Made by a program: the position numbers and the translations under genes. The notes beneath the pieces are model-generated. The model did not search any database. It was not told the DNA's origin and saw only the letters and a list, made by a program, of their open reading frames with translations. A stretch of 64,000 bases of DNA from Dactylorhiza incarnata (taxonomy: Eukaryota; Streptophyta; Magnoliopsida; Asparagales; Orchidaceae): positions 558,001-622,000 of the forward strand of contig JAWHQI010000202.1 in NCBI GenBank assembly GCA_033032865.1, written 5' to 3'. This document shows positions 34,993 through 45,807 of this stretch, piece by piece; positions within the stretch are counted from its first letter, which is position 1; every line of letters begins with the position of its first letter.

Positions 34993-35786
34993 TATCTGTT
35001 AAAGTGAAGGGAAAGTCAGAAAAATACCAAAGAATTTGATATCTATATTGATTCCCTCTGTTAAATCGGAGAAATCCCCTATTCCCGCGACCTGCAAGCC
35101 ACACACTCTCATCTTCTCTGGTGGAATCGACGACTACCCCATGTACGAAGAAGACATCGATGTACGATCCGTTGTCAAGCAAACTGGTCATTGACTTCCC
35201 CGCCTGGAAGCTTCGGCATATATGCCTCCATCATCGCCACACCATTCGACGGCTTAGCTGCTTCTTCGGGTCGTCGTCGACCTCGGAATACTATTCTGGC
35301 GACCTGGTTATTCTTCGCGCGCCTGGCTAGGGCTTTCATCGACTGCATATTTCCCTTCGACAACCCACTCGACGCAACAACACCTCTGCAAGAACTTCTC
35401 CATTGTCTGCCCTTTTCCACCATACTCGCATACTTCTGACGAGTCACGCCCTCCGGGCAAGTATTCTCAGGAATCTGTAGGATATACTTTGCCTGCCAAG
35501 AAGAAAAGGAGGGGACTCGCCTATCTAGAATAGTATTTGTGCGTCCGGCGGGGGCACTCGTCATGCACGGGTACTTTCCATCACGAGGAAGCACTCGATG
35601 TCAGTCCACGGACACAAATATGTGTCCAGGGCTCCCGTGATATGACACGTGGCATTTTTTTAAGTCGCACTTCTTCCGGTTATATCATTTTTGAGGCTAT
35701 TTCTTTTCGCTCAATGCTTTCTCTCATCCTCCAGATACAACACAAAATGCCTCTTCATAGCCTCCAGCATCTCGTTTTTCTCCGAT
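34993..35786. other. Unassigned stretch, possible promoter
   Basis: A 139-codon minus-strand frame (35175-35594) and several plus-strand frames overlap; none is recognisable. ACACGTGGC (a G-box/ABRE-type word) at about 35646-35654 lies 130-140 bp upstream of the ATG at 35787, so this could be a promoter for the gene fragment that follows. Confidence 0.3.
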
Positions 35787-36895
35787 GAAGTTTCTGTCTA
35801 TTTTTGAAATCTCCGGTGTGGCATTCCGCGGTTCTCAAAGGTAATGTCTTCTTTTATAGCTTTAGGGTACTATAATGGATCATTTTATTATTCTTCATAA
35901 ACCCTAACAACGAGATTATCTGTGATGTGAAATGCATTTCGTCTGCTTGAAGCGAGTATAAAAATGTCTCTTTCGGTTGTAGTGGTTAGTTATTCGAGTA
36001 TAACAGAGATAGTTGAATTGTATCTTAGCTATTACCATTGTGTCTAAGAGATTTCACTTGTATTTGAGTGAATTTATATGTATATGGTATAATGTAGTTG
36101 TATCTGGTATCGTGTAGTTGGATCTTGTATAACATTGATATGTTAACATTGATTCTCTTGCACAGCAGTTAAACTAATATGGTTATATGAGGTTAAACCT
36201 CATATTTTAAGCTCTAGATGCTTTGTATCTTCCTTTGCATCCTCTACAAGGGCCATTATTGTCAAGATGGATAAGGAGTTATTGAAAGTACTTGAAGACA
36301 TTGGGATATTGCATTTGTTTCAAATTCCATCTGCCCCACAGAATGTCCCGATTTTGTATGCAATGGTCTTGGCATATAGGCCATCAACTTCCAGTTCATT
36401 ATTAACTCCATACAGCTAAAATTTTCTGTTAATAAAGTTGCAATGATAATTGGTTTGCTGAATAGTGGTCAGAAAACTTCTTATGAAAATGTTTCCTTCT
36501 CTACAATGACAAAGAATGAACTGAAGGAGAAGATGCCACAACTTTGTAATGTTAAGCACATAGTGAAGCTTAGTGACTTGAAAACTTTACTTCTTCATGT
36601 CCTATGCAACTTGTTCTTCCCGGCCTGCAGTAGCAGTCATATCCCAAATGAGTATATTCAGTTGGCTGACCCTAAAGAGTTTAGTAGGTGTAATTGGCCA
36701 AAAACTATTCATGATTTTCTAGTTTCTAATTTAGTGACCCTTGCGGAGAAAGCGACGAAGCACATTGATGCAAATGTCTACAAAAGGCTACCTGGGAGTT
36801 TTGTAGATGATGATTTTAGGGTATCCAAGTCCCCGCATTTAATGAAAGAAGTCCTCACATACAGCGGTGGGCAAATATTAAAACCATTGTTTTAA
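35787..36895 (+). pseudogene. Plant-mobile-domain/DUF1985-like transposon gene fragment
   Basis: A short first exon may run 35787-35840 (MKFLSIFEISG... with donor AAAG|GTAATG). From about 36173 a frame reads ...ILSSRCFVSSF and KVLEDIGILHLF. After a shift near 36400 it reads SIQLKFSVNKVAMIIGLL, then KLSDLKTLLLHVLCNLFFPA and CNWPKTIHDFLVS up to TAA at 36893-36895. The order of a helical start, an 'I-G-L' segment, a Leu-rich 'FPA/CPT' segment and a 'Y/CNW...FL' segment resembles plant mobile domain and DUF1985 proteins, which are often carried by Mutator-like elements. Frameshifts and a missing C-terminus show it is broken. The family call is by pattern memory only. Confidence 0.45.
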
Positions 36896-37028
36896 CCACT
36901 ATGATGTCTTTGTTGTCAAACATCAAGGAGGAGAAGGTATGAATTGATGCAATTCAAAATGACACTGTACATTGCAATTCATATGCTTTTAACTAATGAT
37001 TCTTATGTTTTCATGTACTTACATGTCC

Positions 37029-37337
37029 TTAGAAGATATGAGAATATTGTAGATGATGATTTGATGGTATGCAATTTGTTCTGTCGTCCATCCGACGATA
37101 TTTAACTGCACTATCTGCAACTTTAGGAACTCTCTTAACACTGACCTTACTGCAATAGTACTCTCTTGATTTTAGAATACTTGTACCCGACCATAATATT
37201 CGATGTTCCTTGCGAACACTAAAACCATTTTTACGTGCATAAGCGCAATACAATCTGTGAGCTTCATCCTTACTTTGAACAATTTGGAATGATAGTTTGG
37301 TGTGTTCAACCTGCGTCAAAGTAAATGAATATTGCAT
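37029..37337 (-). pseudogene. FAR1-type DNA-binding domain fragment
   Basis: The minus-strand frame contains LSFQIVQSKDEAHRLYCAYA, then KNGFSVRKEHR, then REYYCSK. This is the FAR1 (WRKY-GCM1-like) DNA-binding pattern of far-red-response factors and the Mutator-like transposases they derive from: F-x-S-x-(D/E)EA-x-x-(F/L)Y-x-x-YA-x-x-x-GFSVRK, then a Cys near a Lys pair. No MULE transposase or SWIM domain is found nearby. It faces the plant-mobile-domain fragment tail to tail 130 bp away, and both may come from one decayed Mutator-like element. Confidence 0.65.
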
Positions 37338-38022
37338 AAGTATTTCAGATATTCCAGTTATCTCTGATAATATTTTACTTGTCCCAACTAGTGAATGTTA
37401 CATCAATATCTCAGATATTACATAAGTATCTCAGATAATTCAGTTATCTCCTAGATATTGTAGTACTAACTAAGATACCATAAATATTTTTCTATTCTTC
37501 TTCCCAAAAAAGACAATGCTCATGCGTTCATAAGTGCTCTTTTTTTCTCTTCTCTCTAAAATACCTCATCTTTTTGGTCATAAATAAAAAATCGAGTTGA
37601 AGTTGGGAAAATGAATTATGCTTACCTCGTTCATCTTTGACGACGACGACTCCATCACACAAGAATGTCTGAGTGATTAATGGTGCAGTAAATGACAGTC
37701 AAAGTTGGGAATAAGTTCTTGAGCTCAAGGATTGAATATATTGTCAAGTTATCTGCAAATGCTAAGCGCGAAAAGAAAATGGCTCGTTCCCGTGAAAAAA
37801 ACAGCGCGAAATAAAAAAAATGCCTGTGTCAAGGAGAGTTGCCCTCGTGCAATTCCCCCGAGCTTATAAACAGACATGATATTATACCTTAAAGGGGATC
37901 TCTGACCTGACCCAACATTTGCAAAGTACTCTCTTCTCTAATAACAGAGCTCGTGTGTACCCTTTAAAAACATTTAAGTTTCTTGTAACAAGTTGTGACC
38001 GCTCATTTTTAATCAATACAAT
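37338..38022. other. AT-rich stretch without a gene
   Basis: Contains repeated ATCTCAGATATT-like words (37340-37460) and no credible coding frame. Confidence 0.5.
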
Positions 38023-38370
38023 CACGCACAACAAAGATTTGCATTGTGTGAAACTTTGTCTAGTCGTTCGCGCGATATTCCTTCTCACCTCTATTACTTG
38101 CAACTGAAGGAAACGATCACTCTCAGCCCTTTTTTCCTTCACCTAACTAAAGTGTGTGGAGCTTGGAGAGAAAAATCACCAACAGAACGATCAAGCATAA
38201 CAAAGGTTCGCGTTGTGCAACACCTTGTCTAGCCATTCGCGACATCTTCCTTCTCACCTCTCCTACTCGCAGGTAAATGAGCACTCTCAGTCCTTTTCCT
38301 TCACCTAAGTAAAATGGGTGGAGCTTGGACAGAAAAAATACCAACAGAACGAACACGCGACCTTCAAATC
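38023..38370. repeat. Imperfect ~170-bp tandem duplication
   Basis: Two copies share a run of CACAACAAAG, TTGTCTAG, CTTCTCACCTCT, CACTCTCAG, TTCCTTCACCTAA and GGAGCTTGGA(G/C)AGAAAAA words in the same order, the second starting near 38197. It lies just upstream of the Tat gypsy fossil and could be the remains of its leader or LTR. Confidence 0.6.
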
Positions 38371-38829
38371 TTAAGTGATCGAAGAAAGCAGTCACGATGG
38401 TTAGGCAAGATCCTACCGAGACCTGATCACTTGGAGGTTCTTGCAACCCCGATGAAATGGTTACAAGACCCGAGTTCGACCAGATGATGAGTATACTCAT
38501 TTGAATCGTAGAAAAGGTTGAAGGGCCTGATGTGGAAGTAGCGACTCCTAGCAATCGCCTCTAAAACCCTGAAACTGCCCCCCCCCCCTACAACAGGTCG
38601 AGGGTGAAGATCTCACCAACGAGAGGCGAGAAAATTTCAGGGCAGCGGCGAATAGAAGCCCGTGAGAACTCAATCACGGTGTATTCTTCGTAACCCCAAA
38701 ATAAGAAGAGGAGCCTTCTCCCTTCTCTAAGAACATCTGATGGGCACATATCCCAAATGGATTCTGAGCGCCACATCTCCCTCGTTTCTCTGGGAGGGAG
38801 GATCCTTTCAGTCACGTGTAAACTTTTGA

Positions 38830-41180
38830 GTCTGCAACCTTTATGCCGACATTGATCGATGCATTCCACTGCAAATTGCTCGCCACATCTTTTGATGGCA
38901 AAGCAAGAGAGTGGTACTATAAGCTACCCCCCTAATCCTTGAATCTTTCTAGGATCTGCGGAGGGAACTTCTCCTGAGGTTTGCGACCTCGATGAAAAAG
39001 TAGAGTATCCCTTCTACCCTCTTTGAAATAAAACAAGGACCTGATGAGACCTTGGGACATTTTGTCCATAGGTTCCAATAGGAGATCCTTAGAATCCATG
39101 ATGTGGACTCGGCATTATATCAGGTCGCTTTGACATGTGGCCTTCGGGAGGACATTCAAATTTGATGCAGGTAAGAAGCTGCCAACTTCTTATGGAGATC
39201 TCATTGGCATTGCCAATCACTTCATCGAGTGAGAGAAGAGTAATCATCACCTCATCTCCACTCTCAACGATCTAATCCTCCAACACCGAGAGCATAAATC
39301 TTTAGCTCAACCCCATATCGCTTCGCACGATGCTCCACAACGACGCCAAGAGTACTCATCTGCTTATCCCGTGCGATATAACGATGCCCATGAGGAAAGT
39401 ACTCATCTGCTTATTCCGATGAAGAGGTCGTAGAGATCCTCCAAAAGCACTCTTGGTACAAGATGCCTCCTCCCCACTAAGGAAAATACAAAAATAGAAA
39501 CCTCAACCTCTACTGCCAGTTTCACCGAGATGTGGGTCACGCCATGAAAAATTATAGAGCTCTTTGTGATCTCATCAAGAAGTTGCTGAAAGCAAGAAAG
39601 CTCGAGGAGATTGACACTCCCAAGACCGGCAACCAAGCCACTTCTACCAAGGGGAAAGAAGTGGTGGAGGTCCAAGAACTGAGAGGGTGCATCAAACAAG
39701 AGGATATCGTCTCCCTAGGGAGCATCAATTATGTTACAGAGTGCATGGAAGCAGAGGATGAAGGCTATTTGGGCTTCCTCAATTGCATCCTTGGAGGAGC
39801 TTGCCTCGAATCATCCAAGAAATATAGTATTAGAAGGATCAATCATCGAGAAGTAGCGTCCACTTCTCTAGCTGTACTTTCCAGAGGAGGAGTTACTTTT
39901 GGGGATGAAGATTTCCCTAAGACCGCCAATCCCTTCCACGATGCAGTTGTCATCAGGGCGGTGCTCGATAACTACACTTCGTCAAGTATTCTGGTTGACA
40001 CCAGTGGTTCTGTCAATGTCCTCTTCAAGCATGCATTCAACACAATGAAGACGAAGAAAAATCTCCACGTTTGTGATGGTCCCATGTACGATTTTGCAAA
40101 GGAGAGGAAAGAAATAGAAGGAAGCGTGATTCTTTTCATTACGCTTTGCAGAATAATGAGGCGAGATATCTTCCTGGTGGTCGACGCTCCCAGCAACTAT
40201 AATACCATCTTCAACAGGCCGTTGTTAAATCAATATCAGGCTATTGTCTCAACATACCACCAGGTGTCGAGATTCCCCCTAGGTGGTTGGGGGGATCAAT
40301 ACATGGTCGGGAGTGATCCACATATTGCAAAAAGAAGGCTATATCAACACAGTTAATATGATCGACGCTTACATTCCCCCCATGGTGCACGAGATCATGG
40401 AGGTGGAAGATCTCCAAGAAGAAGAAGAGAAACCAACAATGGAACCTTCCAAAGTGGAGTTGGCAAGGGATGGTGCTCATCTGTAGGCCCCCTAGGAGGT
40501 ACAGACGTTCTGATTGTCGGAGGGGATGGAGACATGACACTCTCCATCAACGATGAATTCAAAGAGAAAGATAAAATTGATGTGACCCAGTGTCTCCTCA
40601 ACAATTTAGGCATCTTTTCCTGGTCTGCCACCGACATACCTGGGGTGAGCCCCGACGTCGTATGTCACCGCCTCAACATCAATCCCTGCTTCAGGCCCAT
40701 CAAACAGAAGAAGAGAGCGGTGGCAACGCCCATTCAGGGGGAGGTGCATAAACTTCTTAAGGCCAATTTTGTTAGAGAAATTCAATATCCCGATTGGGTG
40801 TCGATTGTTGTAATGGTCATAAAGACCAATAATAAGTGAAGTATATGTGTCGATTTCACCAAACTTAGTAAAGCATGCCCAAAATATTATTACCCCTTGT
40901 CTCAGATAGATTCCTTAGTTGATTATACTGTTGGGTTTTCTATCATGAGTTTTCTCGGTACTTTTTCAGGGTATCATCAAATATGCATGCACACCTGATG
41001 TTCCTCACACCTTGTTTATCACTGACGACATATGTTATTATTGCCGCGTCATGCCTTTTGGCTTAAAGAACACAGGTGCTACATATCAAAGAATGATGAA
41101 CCATGTGTTCAAGCATCAAAAGTGGTGCAATCTAAAAGTCTACGTTGACGACCTTCTAATCAAAAGTCACAAGTTCCGGC
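38830..41180 (+). pseudogene. Tat-lineage gypsy gag-protease-RT fossil
   Basis: A decayed polyprotein on the plus strand. Gag pieces: FHCKLLATSFDGKAREWYYK (about 38850-38915), then a Retrotrans_gag tail (LFEIKQGPDETLGHFVHRF, about 39020-39080). The Tat zinc motif survives as YCQFHRDVGH with its last Cys changed (about 39508-39540). Protease: VTFGDEDFPKTANPFHDA, then LVDTSGSVNVLF, where the usual D-x-G order is disturbed. RT begins NLGIFSWSATDIPGVSP (frame 40534-40839), continues CVDFTKLSKACPK after a stop, and reaches the catalytic box VYVDDLLIKS at about 41140-41170. There it ends abruptly; no RNase H or integrase follows. Stops and shifts throughout mark an old copy, possibly of the autonomous type related to elements 2 and 5. 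Confidence 0.8.
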
Positions 41181-41529
41181 ATTGAAGATCATTGTTTTCA
41201 AGTTCTTAAATTTAGACATTTTCATGTAGTGTGCTAGCCGAAATAAGGTTTTTTGTTTGTTTTTGTCTGTGAATAACAAAATTATCTCATTTTGAAACTA
41301 CGAATAGTAAAAATCTACGAATAGTAAAAGTCTACGAATAGAAAAATCTGATCTGCGAATAACAACCACCTTTATAAATAGTATATATCTGGGTAGATAT
41401 GTATATATTATACAAATAATTTGAGCCGATTTTACTGAGTAGATAGACCATGGCTCCTCTCAAAGGCTCCATTTGGCACGGTCTATTTGTTCGGGTAAAT
41501 TTGGATAAAAACACTATCGTCATTGAATG
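41181..41529. other. Flank between Tat fossil and element 4
   Basis: AT-rich, with a small CTACGAATAGTAAAA tandem repeat (about 41302-41345). No gene is seen. Confidence 0.5.
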
Positions 41530-42653
41530 TGTAACATCTAAAGAGGAAATATTATCCTATCACACACGCAAGATAACATAAGCTGTTCATATGATTCTTA
41601 AAAATTTACTAAATAATATATTTGTAACTTAGTATTAATACGCGGTGATTCCATACCCCATGAACACAAAGAGCCAACTACCCAACAATTTTTATTATCA
41701 TAAAACATGTTTCAAACACAAAAGATTACAATATTTGATTAACACTATTGCAACTTACAACATGGCCTGAAGGCCACACAACTTTTATAATAATATACAT
41801 ACTTCTGCTTAGGGTCTTGAAAGATTTATATCATCACGAACTTCAGGGGGCATCTCCTAAGCCCTGGGAAAATAATAGAATGAAAGGGTGATTATAACAC
41901 ATACCCAATGAGAAATTCTTCTTATTCTAACTTCTATAATATTTTAGGATTACGTCTTCATGTTTAATTTTTCTTAATATTACATTAAGCTTTTCTTTTT
42001 TCCTTTTTATTAATCTCTTACTTACATTTTATGGCTTAAATATTTCTTAAAACATTTCTCATAATTTCATATTTGGTGAAATACCGTAGAAGTCAAATCC
42101 AAGATTTAACCCTTGTAGTCAAATGAGAGCTCTTATTAATTATAACATGATTTTTAAACTATCTTAAGATAACTCTTACCTCTCTTGTTGGACAATAACT
42201 ATGGTGGATAAAAACCTCACCGCCCGAGGGTTTAACCCCTCTGAAATAGTAATAACATGTTATGACCTATGGTGGAACTCCACCTAACTTTGACATGGTA
42301 TAACCATATTCTTATGAATTTACTTCTAAGTGTCTTCACCGGTAAGCTTATCTTTTTCTTAAACACTCTTAAGTTGTTAATATTTACCATTGATGCGTAC
42401 TCATACAAGATTCTCATTCATACAAGTCAAGGAGGTGGTTATTCCAAAGGCCCACTAAGATGATAAGAGGGAAGTGGGAGAGTGGGCAAGCTCAGTATCT
42501 CCGCCACAAACCGCCCGTGCAAGACCACGTGCGATCGCCGCATCCGAACGCTACAGCACCGCGCAAAGCAGGACCGCGCGCGGCAAGCGCGGCGCTACCG
42601 CCCGGCGCTCCGCGCGGTAGCGCGCACGGTAGCGTCGAGCCTCCCTTGAGGGG

Positions 42654-43090
42654 TGCGACCTAACCGCACCCCTCTTGGGGTGCGGCCATGTCGCACCCCC
42701 CTCTTGGGGTGCGGCCAGCCCGCACCCCTCTTGGGGTGCGGCTAGGCCGCACCCCCTCTTGGGGTGCGGCTAGGCCGCACCCCCTCTTGGGGTGCGGCCA
42801 ACCCACACCCCGCTTGGGGTGCGGCCAGGCCGCACCCCCTCTTGGGGGGCGGCCAGCCCGCACCCCTCTTGGGGTGCGGCCAGCCCGCACCCCTCTTAGG
42901 GTGCGGCCAGGCCGCACCCCCTCTTGGGGTGCTACCAGCCCGCACCCCTCTTGGGGTGCGGCCAGGCCGCACCCCCTTCTTGGGGTGCGGGCTGTAGCCA
43001 GGACGCACACCCTTCTTAGGGTGCGGCCATGTCGCATCCCTCTTGGGGTACGGCCCGGGCACACCCCCCCCCCCCCCTTTGGGGTGCGGT
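42654..43090. repeat. Hairpin minisatellite in element 5 left LTR (27-28 bp units, ~15 copies)
   Basis: Each unit contains CCGCACCCC-TCTTG-GGGGTGCGG, a perfect 9-bp stem with a 5-base loop, joined by short CCAG or CTAG linkers. Units vary by single bases and by one C. A C-run of about 14 occurs at 43061-43077. The same array is at 47448-47865 in the right LTR and, inverted and shorter, at 58005-58155. Confidence 0.95.
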
Positions 43091-43523
43091 CGAGCCGCTC
43101 TCCCCCATAGCAAGGTTGGGGTGAGTCCCCCCTCTTCTGGCTCGCCGCCCGCTTTTCGGGCTCCAGATTCTGTTCGGAGCAATTCCCCGGTCGTTGCACG
43201 CTCAGAACACTTCTTAGCGCGCTCAGAGCACTTTCGCATTTTGGGCACACTCACTTTTTGTCTTTCTGACTTCTCACATTTTGTCTTTCTGGCATGCTCA
43301 CTTTTTGTCTTTCCAACTTCTCAGATTTCAGGAACAGCTCGTCGTCTTTTTCGCCTCCAACAAAACTGCCCGAACTGCCAGAACTGACCGAGCTGCCCGA
43401 GGGGCAAGATGGTCAATTATGAAAAATGGCGATCCGTGTGCTCTGAACCGGAAAATATGATTCGTCCGCCTGGTGGTTACGGTGGTTACAACGGCAAAAT
43501 TACCGGGCTACCCCCGACCAAAG

Positions 43524-43533
43524 CTATAAAAGG
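43524..43533 (+). promoter_or_regulatory. TATA box in element 5 LTR
   Basis: CTATAAAAGG, conserved at 48280-48289 in the right LTR and, on the minus strand, at 57475-57484 in element 6. Confidence 0.7.
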
Positions 43534-43751
43534 AGCCTCAGGGCTTCATTTGAAAGGACCTTGCCTTCTGGACCCGGGAGAGCTTCTTGCAGACTTTCGC
43601 GGAATTCTCCTTCAGGCTCGAAGATTTCCTTCTTCCCGAAAGCCGACTCAGCGCGCTCACTTTTGTTCTCCAGGGCGTTCTCACTTTTGTTCTCCACCTT
43701 TCTCAGAAGGAGAAAGGACTTAGTTTTTCTGGAGGTGGTCTGTCACATTCA

Positions 43752-43755
<4 letters not shown>

Positions 43756-43832
<77 letters not shown>
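43756..43832 (+). repeat. (CT)n microsatellite in element 5 left LTR
   Basis: About 34 CT units in the presumed transcribed leader, about 230 bp after the TATA box. The right LTR has a similar run at 48515-48587; the related LTR of element 6 has none. Confidence 0.95.
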
Positions 43833-44083
43833 ATTATTGTAACGAGCAGCGACCTGTCGCGCTCGACTTCTAAGTCTATAATTGTAACCCCCCAAAAGAT
43901 AGTGGAAGTTTGGTCGGCACAGCTCCGGCCACGTGGTTTTTTACCCCTTCTGGGTTTTCCATGCTAAAAAGTCTCAGTGTAATCAACGAATCTCAAATTG
44001 ACTGTTTGCGCGCTTGGTTCGCTCCCGAGCTAAGGTGGTTCAAGTAAACCGGTCTACCAAGAGCCCTAAGCGACCCGCAATAG

Positions 44084-44102
44084 TTTGGCGCTGTCTGTGG
44101 GA
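44084..44102 (+). promoter_or_regulatory. Primer-binding site of element 5
   Basis: GTTTGGCGCTGTCTGTGGG directly follows the 5' LTR, a sequence typical of Tat and Athila gypsy elements. Confidence 0.75.
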
Positions 44103-44135
44103 AGGATTCCCAAAACTCTTGAAAGTCCAACTGCA

Positions 44136-45549
44136 ATGGCAAGAAAGAGTGCTCGCACTACCGAAGGATCAATACCGGAGGGACGCGCCGACCCAGCTCC
44201 CTCCCACTCGCTCATCAATACGCCTCCTGGAGAAGAGGCAGTGCTTGCGCTCGCAGCATGGGTGGAAGGGCGCATACAGTAGATTGAAGAACAGCAAGCC
44301 GAGATGTTGACTCTCGTAAGGAATCTTGGGGCTCCTCAAGTTCCAATTCAGCCGCCGGCATTGAACGTGCCGCCGCCCCCATCCCCAAGTCATGCCCCGA
44401 ACGAAGAGGCCATTCAGGAGGAAGAAGCTTCAGAAGGATCCTCCAGCGCAGCAGGTTCCGCTCACCCTGCCCCGCCAGCTAGAAACCAAGAAGTTGACCA
44501 CCGTCACCATCACCCAGGAAGAGCTGCCCCTGATCAAGCAATCGAAAGAACCACGCGAGAAGAAATACGCAATATGATAGAAGAAGAGTACGTCCAAGCA
44601 GGGCAACGCGCAACTCTCGCCCGCCGTCCCGCACACCACTCGGAGCCGTGACCGTTGGTTCCACTCTACGGGACGGACGATCCTGGCCCATCCAATTCCG
44701 AATGGATTTAAGCCTCCCAACATCGAGACATTCGACGGGACGGACGATCCGTTGGAACATGTCAATCACTTCACCATCGTCATGAGGATTTGCAGTGCCC
44801 CTGATCAGCTCCTCTATCAGGTGTTCCTGACAACCTTAAAGGGACAAGCGCGCACTTGGTTCCACTCTCTGCAGAATGGGGCCATCAACAACTTCACATA
44901 AATGGCGCAGCAGTTCGTGGACCAATTCATAGCCAACTGCAGAATTGTCCGAGATCCCTCCCATCTCTCAGGGATCCGCCAAAACGACGGAGAAACACTC
45001 AAAGATTTTTTTCCGACGCTTCACTACGGAGGCTCGACAGATCCCAGGGGTCGACCCCGAGCTCTTGCGAGGAGTCTTCCTTGGAGGTCTCCGCCCAAGT
45101 GGCTTCTACTCAGCTCTAATGAGAGAAACCGTACCAAGCTATCCTGACCTCGTTCAGCGAGTCGAGGCCCAGATAGCAGCAGATGAGGCAATTGAAGCGG
45201 ACCGCCGGCAGTTCGAGGGGAGCTCGAAGAGGAAGAAAGAGGAGTCGCTGCCGCAGACAGTCCCAATAAGAAAAACAAGCATTACGACAACCCCAGCCGA
45301 GACCGAGGATCTCGCCAACATCAGGACTACACTCCCCTGAACACAACCAGGACTAACATACTGTACACAATCAAAGACAACCAGACGCTCCGCAAGCCCA
45401 GACCCCTCGCTAAAAACTCAGGGGACCAGACAAAATATTGTGAGTTCCATCGTGGACAAGGACATGACACAGAAAATTGCTCCAAGCTTAAGGATGAAAT
45501 CGAGTAACTCGTCAAACAAGGCCTACTGGGGAAATTCCTACGAGATTAG
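44136..45549 (+). pseudogene. Tat-type Gag of element 5, decayed
   Basis: ATG 44136 (MARKSARTTEGS). A Pro-rich N-terminal part runs to 44651 with TAG at 44280-44282 (CAG-to-TAG fits). After a shift near 44700 the Retrotrans_gag core reads FKPPNIETFDGTDDPLEHV, TLKGQARTWFHSLQ and AQQFVDQFIANC, with an in-frame TAA near 44898. After another shift near 45005 it continues RFTTEARQIPG and PELLRGVFLGGL to 45340. The zinc motif YCEFHRGQGHDTENC is at about 45437-45481, followed by TAA (about 45505) and TAG (about 45547). Three of these stops are one C-to-T step from Gln codons. No protease follows. Confidence 0.75.
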
Positions 45550-45800
45550 GCGACTATTCGGCTAGCAGGAGATCAGCTAGCGGCCTGCCAGGAAGGACCG
45601 GGAGCAACCCTTAAGGCAGTCATCTTAGGAGAAAGCTTCATACCCATCAGCGGGGCTCTACCAGCGCCGCTGAAATATTCTGTCAACTTTGTTTCTATCA
45701 ACTTTGTTTCTGTAAAAACTTTGTGTAAATTGCCACTATTAATTGTTTTTAAAGTTAATCATTCCAGGCATGTCATATCCTGCGCTATCGAAACTACGTA
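45550..45800 (+). other. Remnant after element 5 Gag
   Basis: A short stretch in which a few codons still resemble Tat polyprotein (KAVILGESF) before composition changes. I see no protease motif. Confidence 0.4.
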
Positions 45801-45807
45801 AAGACGT

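Larger units (their letters stand above)
42391..44082 (+). repeat. Element 5 left LTR (5' LTR)
   Basis: Contains a GC-rich hairpin array (42654-43090), a TTTTGTCTTTCTGACTTCTCA-like repeat at 43250-43330, a TATA box (43524-43533) and a long (CT)n run (43756-43832). It ends CGCAATA where the right LTR has CGCAACA. Confidence 0.9.

Noticed and set aside
35175..35594. 139-codon minus frame as a host gene
   Set aside because: No recognisable motif, no TATA or splice support, and competing frames on the plus strand; left unassigned.
42660..43254. Arg/Gly/Pro-rich frames (also 47363-48015) as repeat proteins
   Set aside because: Overlapping frames on both strands through the palindromic LTR array; no start context or domain.
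43561..43967. Ser/Leu-repeat frames over the CT run
   Set aside because: Translation of a (CT)n microsatellite.
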